Positions 12,116 to 23,495 of a stretch of DNA of 64,000 nucleotides are shown in pieces. A program made the translations under genes and the position numbers. This stretch comes from Lineus longissimus (taxonomy: Eukaryota > Nemertea > Pilidiophora > Heteronemertea > Lineidae), in NCBI RefSeq assembly GCF_910592395.1, contig NC_088319.1, forward strand, positions 6,450,001-6,514,000, read 5' to 3'. The notes under the pieces were generated by a model. That model saw only the letters and a program-made list of their open reading frames with translations, was not told where the DNA came from and searched no databases. The first letter of the stretch is position 1. Every line of letters begins with the position of its first letter.

Positions 12116-12466
12116 ATAGGCAGATTTTACTGGTGGCAGGCGAACATTAGAAAGAACAGCCACAGCTGATAATTGATTCCCTTTTCGTGGGCAATGCGAA
12201 TGCCTTCCACGTCAGTTGATAAAAGACATGAACATTGACATGGGGTAGTCCTGTACTGAATGAATGAATACAATACAACCAGCGTCCTCATTGTATGCCT
12301 ATAGTGTTGGTTGACCAGGAATTTCTAATCTAGGGTCTATGATAAAGCCAGCTTCATGGGTCTGCAGAATGTCCCAATAAAGAAGTCTTGCTGTCAACGA
12401 ATAAATTAAAGAAGATCACAGATTTACTTATCAATTTACCAATCAATTTATTTATCCAAACGGGGT
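12116..12466. other. No recognised feature
   Basis: This is the stretch downstream of the split transposase (minus strand). No clear polyadenylation signal or repeat was seen. Confidence 0.3.
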
Positions 12467-12930
12467 TTACACGTCATCATCAATAACATCATCATCCTCT
12501 TCTTCCGAAAACTCAATCCCCTCAACAAATTGCTCAAGTTCATCATTTACCATTTCTACCCCCTCCTCGACTTCGTCATCGTCCTCAGGAACTAGGCTAC
12601 TGGCTCTCCAACCGTTCATAATCGTCTGTTGTGTGACCCTTTCCCGGCTGATCATCCTGACCACATCCCGCCTGGTGATCCGCTCACAATGTCCTTGATC
12701 ATTGATGTGGCCGATTTTCCACATTTTCCAAATGGTCCTCAGGTGACACTTGAAGCTCCTGTTTACGGTCAAGTCCAAGGGCTGCAGCAGCGAAGTACAT
12801 CGTCCTGGGATAAAAGTGTCTGTCCCATTCTCTGCGGTGATTGCATCACGAAACTGTTGATTTCGATGCGCCGGATACCTGTCTAAAAGTAACAGGAACG
12901 TGGCCCCTGCTACAAATGGCACAATCAGGG

Positions 12931-13553
12931 GGTAACCGGAAAAACGCCGACCGACCGACCGACCGACCGACCTACCGTCATATCCCTTTCGCTTTTCTAT
13001 AGCACATGTATCTGTGTTGGGTAACCGGAAAAACGCTGACCGACCGACCTTCCGATCTACCAACCCAAGGAGTTTCGTAGTTGAGTCTCAGGTCTCATAA
13101 GTCAATGTGATATATCCAATCCACGATAGCAGGTCATGTGAAATGAAATTGTAAACAAGCGCACGTGCGCTGTTCAAATGACAACAAATGCATATTGCGC
13201 GTTGCAGTTCATGCATTGCATCGGTCGAGACACTCGAGTAGAAAAACTACAGTGCATAGATTAGGCCCAAATCATTTTTTTGTATCCACCGACCATGTAG
13301 ACAAAGCATATCTTTAGAGTATCGTTATCAGTTCCTTACCGCGTGGGTTTGTTTTCCCGGTATAATTGACTGAAGATGCTGCTGTCAGACATGTCGGAAT
13401 CCATCACGTCCATTGCGCTGGGCACTACACAGATACATGTGCTATAGAAAAGCGGATGACGGTAGGTCGGTAGGTTGGTCGGTCGGTCGGTCGGCGTTTT
13501 TTAGCTCACCTCTTAGCAGAGGTGAGCTTATCCCATACCGTGGCGTCCGTCGT

Positions 13554-13597
<44 letters not shown>

Positions 13598-14654
13598 CGT
13601 CGTCGTCCGTCGTCCGTTAGCAAGGCACGTTTCGTAACTGTTAGAGCTATTGAGTTGAAACATGGTACACATGTACCCTTATGTAATGACACCTTGGAGA
13701 CCAAGTTTCGGTCCGATTCGTTTCATGGTTTGGCCACCAGGGGGCCAAACGTTAAAAGTGAAAATATGCAATATCTCCCTTAATAGTAGTCGGGAAATTT
13801 TGAAAAAAATATGGTAGGTACTTCTAGCAAAGGTGCATCATATATCCTCCGGGTTTTTGATCTGACCTCCTTTTCAAGGTCACAGAGGTCAAATGGTGTA
13901 AATTGGCTGTTAGGATGTAACGATGGCCGTTTCTAAACTGCAATGACTATTGATACCAAATTTGGTACACATTTACCCCTTAGTCAGGTGATCTCAGGGA
14001 CCGAAGTTTGGTCCAATATGATTCACCACTTGACCACCAGGGGGCAAAATCCAAAAACCTTAAAAATGTGATTATTCCTTAACTTCTTGCCCGATTGCCA
14101 CCAATTTGATATCATGGGTACATCTAACCACCATACAGTATATGTCACACAGGTTTTTAATTTGACCTTCTTGTCAAGGTCACAGAGGTCAAATGGCATA
14201 AATTTGCCGTCAGGCCGTAACTATGGCACGTTTCTTAACTGCAATGACTATTGATCACAAATTAAGCACACATGTACCCCTTGGTCACGTGATCTCAGGT
14301 ATTGAAGTTTGGTGCGATCTGATTTGCCGTTTGGCCTCCAGGGAGGGGGGCAAATCCTAAATTCTTCAAAATGCCTTTATTCCTAGTAATGACTTGCCCG
14401 ATTGGCACCAATTTTATATCATAGGTACATCTAATTCTAACAACCATTCAATGTGTCACCCGGGTCTTCTTTGATTTGACCTACTTTTCAAGGTCACAGA
14501 GGTCGAATGTACTGTAAATTGGCCATTTTGGGGAAATTGTAATTGCTTGGACCTACATCAAACCTAACACTACATGACACAATACCATGCTCTTTATCCA
14601 TCTTTCCTCCACATGAGGTGAGCACAATGGCCCTGGCCATTTCATCCGGTTACC
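12931..14654. mobile_element. TIR element with 9-bp target duplication, itself interrupted
   Basis: The left end GGTAACCGGAAAAACGCCG runs into tandem GACC repeats and a unique part (CTATAGCACATGTATCTGTGT). The right end is the inverted copy at 13426-13496, completed by CCGGTTACC at 14646-14654 after an interruption. The 9-bp CAATCAGGG flanks it at 12922-12930 and 14655-14663. Removing the element restores an open reading frame in the surrounding transposase exon, which confirms the borders. A second copy of the end, GGTAACCGGAAAAACGCTG, lies at about 13021. No protein is encoded. The 9-bp duplication suggests a Mutator-like mobiliser. Confidence 0.8.
13497..14645 (+). repeat. AGCTCACC-hairpin repeat, copy nested in the TIR element
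   Basis: It begins with AGCTCACCTCT, a loop of four bases, and AGAGGTGAGCT, then (CGT)n, then three units of about 290 bp. Each unit holds GGCACGTTTC or a variant, a CCACCAGGGGGC-like box, TTGCCCGATTG and AGGTCACAGAGGTC. It ends with GGTGAGCACAATGGCCCTGGCCAT, given here as GGTGAGCACA plus a short ATGGCC palindrome. The copy at 37044 is almost identical, so borders are clear. It lies inside the right TIR of the 12931-14654 element between GTTTTT and CCGG, with no target duplication seen. Confidence 0.85.
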
Positions 14655-15617
14655 CAATCAGGGCCTCCAACCACTCGATTAGCGATTGGTGTCCGGCCCA
14701 AGCCCGTGGACTACCAGTTACCTGGAAAAGCAAACAACAAGTATGAACATTTACATCACTTTTCTGAACAGTCAGACACGCACAATGTTTTGGTTGCATC
14801 CATGACAAACCTACAACAATTTTAGTCATAGAAGTTCTGATCTCCCTAAAAACACTACCATTAACTAGAATGTCTAACCGTTAATGACAACACTGATGAC
14901 GTCAGGTACATATCCTGTACTACAACCACGGACTTGTATTCTATGCCAATACTCACTCGCACATTGTCTGGAGCATCCGCCTGAAGCTGCCGAATGACGT
15001 CACCATCTGGTGCCAAGCCTCTGAAGTTGACCTCGGCTCGTCCTTTTCGTCCGTCTGTCGTAACTACTAGAGTCACCATGCATCCAAGTTTCGGATTGCC
15101 TTGGGGTGATCTAATGCCAACATTCTGAGACCCAGTCGCTTCCATTGTTGATCTTGGCACCATATCAAACAACACGAACGTCTCATTCATGTTCATGATG
15201 ACATCAAAATCAACGTCTCTGATGAGGTCGGCAAACTCTCCCCGGTAGTCGGCAACCAAAGCCTGGGCGTTGTCAGGTAATCCCCTTGAATCTTTGGACT
15301 TCCTTTGATAGCTGATTTGTTTCCAGAAATGGAATTTGCATATTATCAAAATTCACCGAATACAATCCATTCCGTACGTTCAGGCCGATCCATGCAACAG
15401 AGGAATAAAGCTCACCTTTCCATAAAGTTGCTAAGCCAATGTGCAGATGCATGGAAAAGGTGTCGCAGGGGTCTCTATTCGTTCTGAAGCTCTGCCCACC
15501 ATTGCTGAAATTCTCTTCCAGCTTGCCCTTTGATATCCTCACCGGAATCAGGGGTACCAAGTCTTCGGCGCTCAAGGAACCAGGTGGTCAAAATTTTTTC
15601 CATTTCGGGCCAGTATG

Positions 15618-18344
15618 CTGAAATAAAAAAGCTAACACTTTTAACATCTTAGGAAATATTGATTGGCGATGACCACGAAATGTTAGTCCTAGGAATAGAG
15701 TTCCCAGGGGGGCCACATCTTCACTTTACAAGCGTATCAGAATGCGTCTGAGGGTCCGACCTACTTCGAGCCAATATGGTAGCCTCCATGTACTAGGCTG
15801 GTGCCCGATCTCAAGACTGATACTCTGTATTGATTATGAGCGCTCCGACAACAAGTCTAAAATTCAAAAATGTATAATTTTTTACTATTTGTTTTAAGTG
15901 AATAATTCATCGAAACAGCAACTCAATTACTTCATTTTACATCAGTACGTTAAGATATTCATGCAAATATGAAAATATATTGAAACAATGGTATATATTG
16001 GATAAAGCGGATTTTATTGAGATTAATCGTGAGGCCGACCTTAATTAGCGCATTGTTATTGCCTCAACTACCCCCTTACTAATTCACAATACGACCGGTT
16101 GGAGGACGTACAATTAACTCATCTTTTGGACACTCATAAAGTGATACCTGTGCTATCTATTTGAATAATAAATTTGTCAAATATTTTTTCAGAGTGAACT
16201 TATAAACACAACATTTTCCACAGACAATTTGGCTGAATAAAGCCATCATGTCGCAAAGATACTTATGAAAATACAAAATCTGAAGTAGGGATATGTTCAC
16301 TTAACCTAATCCTTAAAGGCAAAGCACAATGCAAATAAAAACCGATTTTTCCATACTCATATGTAAACATGTGATTAATAAAAACATTCAAAAGCGTATT
16401 TTATCTTTTACACTCATTCACTGTTATATTAGAGCCACATTTGCAACTGGCTATACAGGCCTGAAATCATCGTCTGCTACATAAATGCGGCGCCATGTTG
16501 ATGACGTATTACCGTGTATCCTCTTCGCGCTCAGGCAGACCGCTTTATAGATCCATCATATCCCCATTGTGCATGTTGTGTACATTTCGCCCGTGTTTCT
16601 TCTCGCTGAAATATTGTTTAATTATTTAGCCGAAATCAGTTTTAAAAATACCTATTGCTCAGTGTATTTTTTTAACCTTAAACGGGGGGAAAATTAGTAA
16701 ATCGGCAACGATGGTCTCTCATTTCATGCTATGGGCTATGGGCTATAACCGAAAAAAGTTTCAATAAAAAATGTTGATATTAAAGGTCCCAACAGTCAAC
16801 AACGAAGTTTTTTGCTTTTTTTTATTTAAGAGGTTTTTTTTAATGTACTTATTTGTATTTTCTTAAAAAGTATGCTTAGTAGTCCTTTTTTTCCCTGTGA
16901 AGCACCAGTACTCGTCCATTACACATAAAAATATGGGATTCATAGTTTTGAAATTAGGAAAGTTAGTTATCATTTAGGGGTTATTCACACAGGTCGAGAA
17001 ATGGCGAAAATCTCGTTTTTTGAAGAATTTTTTTCCCACTCATTTGAAGTTGTAAAATGCAAAAACGGAAACGATGGTCCATTATGGGGACCGACGAACT
17101 AAATAACTATGCCAAAAAAACGTCGTTTCCATCGCGAACAGTCTACAACGACTTTTTGATATGTCAATTTTAATGAAACTTATGAGAGTGATATAAATTA
17201 TTGAAAGTATTTTAGATTTCTTATAACATGACCAATTGATGTAATTCGACTTTTGTGATGAAGGATACTATCTCCTCTTCAAATTGATAGGATTTTTTTG
17301 TAAAATGTCTTTAATCTTATGTATTGACCAGCTACCATAGAAACCAATAAACAGTGTCATACAGCAAAAACAGTTGATTTGGAGCTTGAAAAAAATCCAG
17401 TTGCCTCTATTCACATAATTTTACCCCAAAAGTATGGAGACTGTTGCTATGATGGATCAAAAAATTGTTTCGTGTTGTTCCAAATTTATTTTCTAGACTA
17501 ATATTGGCATTTATGAACGCCAAAATAGGGGTAAAAATCAGCAGAGTGTTCACAATTTGATGTTGTAAAAACTTATTCAAGATCCTACACAGTACCTCTT
17601 GATATATTTCGGGTAGAGTAGATCTTGCAGAAAAGAATGCTTTTTGTCGGGTTGAGTTAATACTTATATTGCCAAAGTTATTGCAGTTTTTGTAACCAAG
17701 CTGCAAAACATTACTTTAACTGGGGAAAACTAAATCCCAAGAACTATGGTGACGTCATATAGGTATATTTCCCCGTGGAACACCCGGCTGTCCTCTGCCT
17801 CAACTGGTTCGGGAGATCGAACTTGAAGATGTTTCCTCCCCTCCCTCTGGCTGGGGCACCATCCTTTGCCCACCACAAGCGCCTAAAAGTACCCCTCCCA
17901 GTTAGGACATAACACTCTCAAATTAATGAACCATTGACAATGAACCATGTGTGACGACAACTTCATGGGTTTCCAAAACTTGGAACAAGTTCATTTCTGC
18001 CTCAACCTCTACATCCGGCGTCTACTTGATTAGCATTAAAAATGGCTGCACCACTAGACCCTGGATACTCGTGTACGTCATATCACTCGTCACCGCCAGA
18101 ATCTGGGTTGACGTAGTAAGTTTGACCTATGACCCGTCTATTCGGACACTACGTGTCAGCACTGTTTCAACTTGACCAAAAACCGTCTGTAGCCGATCAA
18201 ATGATTGTAAAATTGACCAGTTATCTCAGGATGTATACATATCGAGAATCCGTAAACGTAAATACAGAAATAAATTATCAAAAGGGATTTTGAAATAATA
18301 TTTCCACGTGCTCGCGCGATTGGGTATTGTAACACGTAATAATT
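15618..18344. other. AT-rich intergenic stretch, nothing recognised
   Basis: I searched the first kilobase for the missing helix-turn-helix exon of the split transposase and did not find it. The remainder has no recognisable coding, TIR or tandem-repeat signal. A more GC-rich patch at 17740-18180 carries a 74-codon frame that I cannot assign. Confidence 0.35.
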
Positions 18345-20520
18345 TATAATAATAATAATTTATTCTATTTGAGTGCTACATTAATGTAAAAAAGACATTT
18401 TCTAAGCACTGTACATGTGCAGGAAGGAAACAAATTATTAAATTATTAAAAACAGTGACAAATTTAAAATAGTAGAACATTTGATAAAAAAATAGATGGC
18501 ATCAGATTGAGTATTTTAAAAGGGTGCGTTTTTAAGTTTTTCTTAAAAAGTTCAGTTGATGTGAGACAGCGCATATCCACAGGCAGATCGTTCCAAAGTC
18601 TTGGGCCCAGAACGGAAATTGATCGGTCGCCATACACCCCCTAACTTCCTTTGTGCACACTTCAGCTGCATGTATTGCATCACTTAGACACTTGGGCGTT
18701 ACATCAAAAAACTTACAGAGTTGCACATCTTCTGCAAAGCCGTGGCGTAACATGTGACGGCTGATGATTTCACCCAGTGGTTGAATGTAAATGGAGAATA
18801 AGAGGGGCCCCAGCACCGAGCCCTGTGGGACGCCACACTTAAAAACTCTTGCCTGAGATCTACTCCAATCGATAATGACGGTTTGCTTTCGAAGGGACAG
18901 GTACGACCGGAACCAGTCCAGAGTTACTCCGGATATGCCAAGCCGCGTTTCTAATCGTGACAGCAGAATGTCATGGTCTATTGTGTCGAATATCTGCTTT
19001 TATCTTGAGTAGAGCTGTCTCGGTGATGTGCCCCGACTTATAAGCCGACTGAAGTGGATCATCCAAACAATTTATCTCCATGTAACGTACCAACAGTTCT
19101 GCAACAACCTTTTCAAGCACTTTGGAAATAAACGGTAAGTTTGAGATGGGGCGATAGTTCTTCAGCGTCTCGCAGTCCAATCCTGACTTTTTTCAGAAGA
19201 GGCCTCACAAGTGCAATCTTAAAACAATCCGGGACGATCCCAGTTGACAAGGACTGGTTAATACATTCCATGAGAAGGGGTAATAATGCACTCAAAACCT
19301 CAGTGTCGCAAAGTAAAAAAATATCGTGATTTTGCGCTAGAGATCAATGAAACTACAGCCTTGCTCTGGTCGATAAACATTTGCCGATAAACCTCCAGGC
19401 CAGATTTCCTAAAAAGACGCTCAAACTGGCGCCGAACTTTACGAGCGGCATGGACCTCGTCGTTGTACCAGGACTTGTTGTTTGTACCTTTTATGCAAAC
19501 TGAGGTTTCTGGCGCATGTTTATTGGCAGGGGAAGACAAGATGTTGTTATACACCGACATTGTGTGTAAATCCTGAAGCTGCAATTGATGCAGAATGTCT
19601 GAAGCAATGGAAGCAGTGTTAATGTTCTTGAACTTGCGAACAGTTCGCCGTAAAGAAGGTTCCTTTGCAGAGGCATCTGCACTGCATGGTAGTTGAAAGA
19701 ACACTGAAAAATGGTCCGAGATTCATTTTAACGGATCCACGGTGAATAGCAGCTTAAGGTTCACAGGTGACTGGCATATTATGTAATCAAGTGTGTTTCC
19801 GGAAACATGCGTAGGCTCGTTAACAAGTTGGATTAGTCCATGGGTGGACAGTAGCTGCAGATACTTCATGGTTTCGGGATCATTGAAACGATTGACTTTG
19901 ACATTGATGTCACCCATTATGACATAAGGGTATCGCATACATGTTCAGGAGCTCTGAAAAATAACGCAAAAAACCATCAAATTTGAATTTGTTGGCCTTG
20001 CTTGGCGGAGGACGATATACCAATACGACTTTGGTTGCGTTCGAATTTGTGATTTCAGCCCATTCAAGAATTTCAAAGTTTCTGAAACAGACGGCTGTGA
20101 CCTGGATATCACTTCTGTGGATAACTGCAACACCCCCGGCATTGGTTGGACGCGGAAAATTGCAGAAAGTATAACCCTGTGGTGTTAGTTCTGCAAGTAT
20201 TGGGTCGTCACGTTGGTCACTCGAAAGCCAAGTCTCTGTGATGAATCCAAGGTCCAATGCATTCTCCTCAATGAGCTCTAAGACATGCGTCTTGTTTCTG
20301 ACAGATTGAGTGTTAATCAACAAGTTGGAAAAAGTTAGTTTGGTTTCAACGTTTGAACCAGTCTTTTTCATTGAAACATTCAATAGATTACATGGATCTG
20401 CTCCACGTTTGTATTCAGTACGCACCAGGCTTCAACTGCAAGAGTTGATCCCCTGTGTAATGAATGAAACACATAGTCCTTGCATGTACACCTCCACCAA
20501 CAAAAATGTCCTCCAGTGAC
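18345..20520 (-). mobile_element. Decayed LINE (CR1/L2-like) with endonuclease and reverse transcriptase
   Basis: Read from 20425 down: endonuclease motifs LLINTQSVRNK, GFITETWLSSDQ, VVLVYRPPPS, VIMGDINVKVN and NTLDYIICQ; a linker with NNKSWYNDEVHAARK; then RT motifs PDCFKIALVRPLLKK, LKNYRPISNLPFISKVLEK, LQSAYKSGHITETALL, GVPQGSVLGPLLFSIY and HGFAEDVQL. The last is the catalytic box, where Ala-Asp-Asp has become Ala-Glu-Asp. At least five frameshifts separate the parts, so it is dead. The 3' end appears to lie near the ATT-rich tract at 18345-18365. Motif order and spacing fit the CR1/L2 or related clades; the exact clade is a guess. Confidence 0.88.
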
Positions 20521-21454
20521 TGGAATTGACTTGAGTTGACTTGACTTAACACGTGCTTCTTCAGTTCTATTTTGCTCGGAGTGCCCGCATGGCCCGACTA
20601 AATGACCCAATTTTCTTGTAGAGGCAATTCATTTTTTTATCAGCATTAGCTCATATATTATCCGTGTCCATGAAGATCTATTATGCCGCCAATTGATTTG
20701 TGATCGCATCAGGTAAAATGGTTATGTAGACTGATCAATCGCCCAATTTGCCGATTCAATATGCCATGAATATTTCAAGTGTCAAAACATTATTTACATC
20801 TTATTTGCATGTCAAACGTTATTCGTTGGCCTATCAAATAAGTTTTAGCTCAACACGATACCAGGGGTAGTGCAAGTGACCATAGGAGCGTGCAGTGACC
20901 TCTGGGTGTTATGATAATGCCATTGTTTACATTGCATCAGCTGATTGTCACTTCCTGGTTTTCATGCCTTGCTGTCCATGCTACCTGTGTAATACCAATC
21001 TGTGTATGACATCATCACTTTATGTATAATAAAACTCATGCTAGAGCCAACATGATATTTGTTGTAGATCTAAACAGTGGGTAAACGAGGCAGTTTTTGC
21101 TTGTCATTTTAAAAACCATGGTGCTCAGTCATGCGTGACTGCATGGACATCACATATCAATACAAAGCTCATAGCTTCTAATTTACTGTGCTGCAACGTC
21201 AAAAGCTGTATAATGAATGGTTTAAAAATATTAACCCATTTCGCCAGGATTACCTTTTTTTATGAGACACCCTGTATATCAAAATCCTAGCCTACACTAG
21301 ATTTATTCGGAAGGTAATAGATTATTACTACGCACCGGATAAATCGTGTGCGTTGACCACCGTGGTATAATACACGAGACAACTCTACTCCTCCCTCCGA
21401 TTCCGGACGATGAACTCGGCCGGAAGCCCGTGATAATTTAGACCAGCGCAGGCC
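20521..21454. other. No recognised feature
   Basis: No coding or repeat signal was recognised between the LINE and the Ginger-type element. Confidence 0.35.
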
Positions 21455-21863
21455 CGCCCTGTTACGCTCCAACTCTATAATAGTGCCAACTCTGATGGAC
21501 ATGATTCCAACTTTAATATGCCAACTCCAATGGAGATAGATAAGTACTCAGCCGCAAGATGTCTCTACCCGGTGAACGGTTTGTTCCAACTCGAAGATGC
21601 CAACTTTGAAAGCGGAACTTTGTATACAGTTTCGATACACGTGCGAGTCAAGATATTGCGATCATTCCTTATATTATTCTTTCTTCGGTTATCTTTTGTC
21701 ATTGTGAATTGGGGTTGGCCGGTTCCGATACGGTATGTACATGCATTGGTTCACTGATTAATCTCATGCGTCTGTTCTAAGAAGTTCGTTGACTTAGTTA
21801 TACAAAATGAGTTGATGATGATACCCTCAATGGCCACATTGATATGCTTGGGTCAGTGACAAT

Positions 21864-23235
21864 ATAAAGGACTCGCTGCCAAGAAACTATCCGCCGTTAT
21901 ATCCAGGCAATACTGTGCGATGGGAGAAAAGCTTGTGCGTCGATATTTTGCAAAAATGAAAGAGAGTCAGAGCCGAAAACCTCTCTTCTCCAACAAAGCT
22001 TCGCTTCGGCCTGTTCTGGCAAAATCAGTGATGGCCCGGATCCAAATGGACCTTGTGAACTTCTTAAACATGCCCGTAGAAATAGACGACATGAAGTACT
22101 GTTACGTTCTCTCAGTGCTCGACATCTTCTCAAGATATATTTGGCTGAGGCCACTTTGCGACAAAGGGTCGCCTAGGGTGGCTGAAAAGATGGAACACGG
22201 CTGACCCAAAATAATCCATTGCGATAACGGCGGAGAAAAGATGGAACACGGCTGACCCAAAATAATCCATTGCGATAACGGCGGAGAACTCAAGAAGATG
22301 GTTAGCAGACTAGCAGAGAGGTTAAACGTAAAAATCATCAAGGGTCGGCCGTATCATCCCCAGACCCAAGGAAAGGTTAGTTTCAATGCGCTTAAATGTT
22401 TAAAAAATGCAAGTTCGGTAGGACAGATTAGAATTTGTTTCAATGAATCTGAGCAAGGACCCCCCCCCCCCCCCCCCCCCGGGAAAATGAATTTAACTCA
22501 GGGTCTTGGAGACATATGTAGTTCCACTGGTAGGTCCGACTGTCAGTGAATAAATTTATATCCAAATCGTCACTTTACATTTATCGCCTGTTGTTTCTGC
22601 AACCCATGAACTCCTCCATGAAATTATAGGTCCCGCAGATATGAAATTCGTGCTTGTGAATAAATCTTAACGGACAATAATAATCATGTTCTTTGTTTTC
22701 AGGTTGAAAGGGTACAAAGAACGTGAAAAGAGAAACTCGCGTTTGACATTTCACAATGTGTGCAAACGGGCAAGTTTCATTATTTGGTTGAAGGATTGCC
22801 GTCCTACGCAAGACTGGATAACAACTCCCCGCACGAAGCTTTTAAGAGTAAGTACACATCTAAAGGTGTTTATGATCCGAGGAGACTACAGTACTTGGAG
22901 ATCCCCAGGAGATCGCCATCAAATTTTGCCCCCTCCCGAAACCCCCCCCCCCCCCCTCTGAATTAATACCCCTAGGAATTCCTAGTAGGACATGAAAGTT
23001 TTCGTCTGTGATCAGAGGGACAGAAAATATTTTGGGGAAGACAAAAGTCAGGTACATGTTCCACAGAGCAATGGAAAATTGCCTGACGACTTTTCATGTG
23101 TACCTTTTTTCAGATAAATAGTGTCCTTTTGAGTCGTACTTCGCCCGGGCGCCTTGGTTGCCTGGCAGTAAAGAAAAGAATAAGAAAGACGATGGAACAA
23201 CAACCGAGGACGAAGCCGAAAATGAGGAGGAGGAC
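21864..23235 (+). pseudogene. Integrase (DDE, rve type) of the Ginger-type element, spliced
   Basis: Exon 1 (about 21864-22375) gives a pre-core part (EKLVRRYFAKMKESQSRKP) and the core with IQMDLVNFLN (first Asp), VLSVLDIFSRYIWLRPL, IIHCDNGGEL (second Asp) and GRPYHPQTQGK. The donor is GTTAGT at 22376. Exon 2 (22703-22847; acceptor TTTTCAG) starts with VER, supplying the catalytic Glu, and continues to EGLPSYARLDNNSPHEAFK. Exon 3 (from 23114) gives CPFESYFARAPWLPG and an acidic end. In-frame stops lie at 22202 (repeated at 22253), 22724 and 23119. A 51-bp in-frame duplication includes the first. The arrangement resembles KRBA2-like integrase genes of invertebrates, which is from memory. Confidence 0.8.
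22184..22285 (+). repeat. 51-bp direct tandem duplication within the integrase
   Basis: The unit begins GAAAAGATGGAACACGGCTG and is present twice, at 22184 and 22235, without differences. The length is 17 codons, so the frame is kept, and the HCDNGGE motif with its catalytic Asp is duplicated. The in-frame TGA is in both copies, so the stop arose before the duplication. Confidence 0.9.
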
Positions 23236-23495
23236 GAAAAATAAATGGGGGTGATTATCCTTTATAGATAATTCCTAGATGCGGGATGCAGTCATTCTTC
23301 GTCCAGCGGGTTTATTTTTGCTTGCTCCTTTTTCATGTGACAAATCAGTAAAGAGGTTCTGTTGAAATTTCTGTGTTGAGCTTCCAAGATAGTTGAACAC
23401 CTGAGCGAGAAATCACGACTTAATGCTCCGAAAAAAACGAAGGTGGTAGGTTCGAATATTCCTCGTCCTCATGTGATATTTTCTTCGATGGGCAG

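Larger units (their letters stand above)
12467..15617 (-). pseudogene. pogo/jerky-like gene, copy D: spliced, split by a transposon
   Basis: Three exons can be read in one frame on the minus strand. Exon a (15617-15416; acceptor TTTTATTTCAG, donor GTGAGC) gives the part before the core, with WWAELQNE, then an in-frame TAG, then FHASAHWLSNFMER. Exon b (15311-14957; donor GTGAGT) gives YQRKSKDSRGLPDNAQ and the core motif MNMNETFVLFDMVP, again with Asn for the first Asp. Exon c (from 14721; acceptor GCTTTTCCAG) gives VTGSPRAWAGHQSLIEWLEA and is broken by the insertion at 12931-14654. It then continues to 12467 with LLLLDRYPAHR, CTSLLQPLDLTV and an acidic tail (FSEEEDDDVIDDDV). Phases agree at both introns (104 and 235 bp). 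The 5' part with leader and helix-turn-helix was not found. Copies A, B and C have no introns at these sites. Confidence 0.8.

Noticed and set aside
13413-13672. Ser-rich or Asp-rich small proteins on either strand
   Set aside because: They are translations of the (CGT)n run in the AGCTCACC repeat.
12907-14653. A third intron of the spliced pogo-like gene with GTAACC donor and GTAGCAG acceptor in good phase
   Set aside because: CAATCAGGG is duplicated at both ends of a TIR element at 12931-14654, and removing the element gives a continuous frame (LIVPFVAGATFLLLL). The splice sites are chance.
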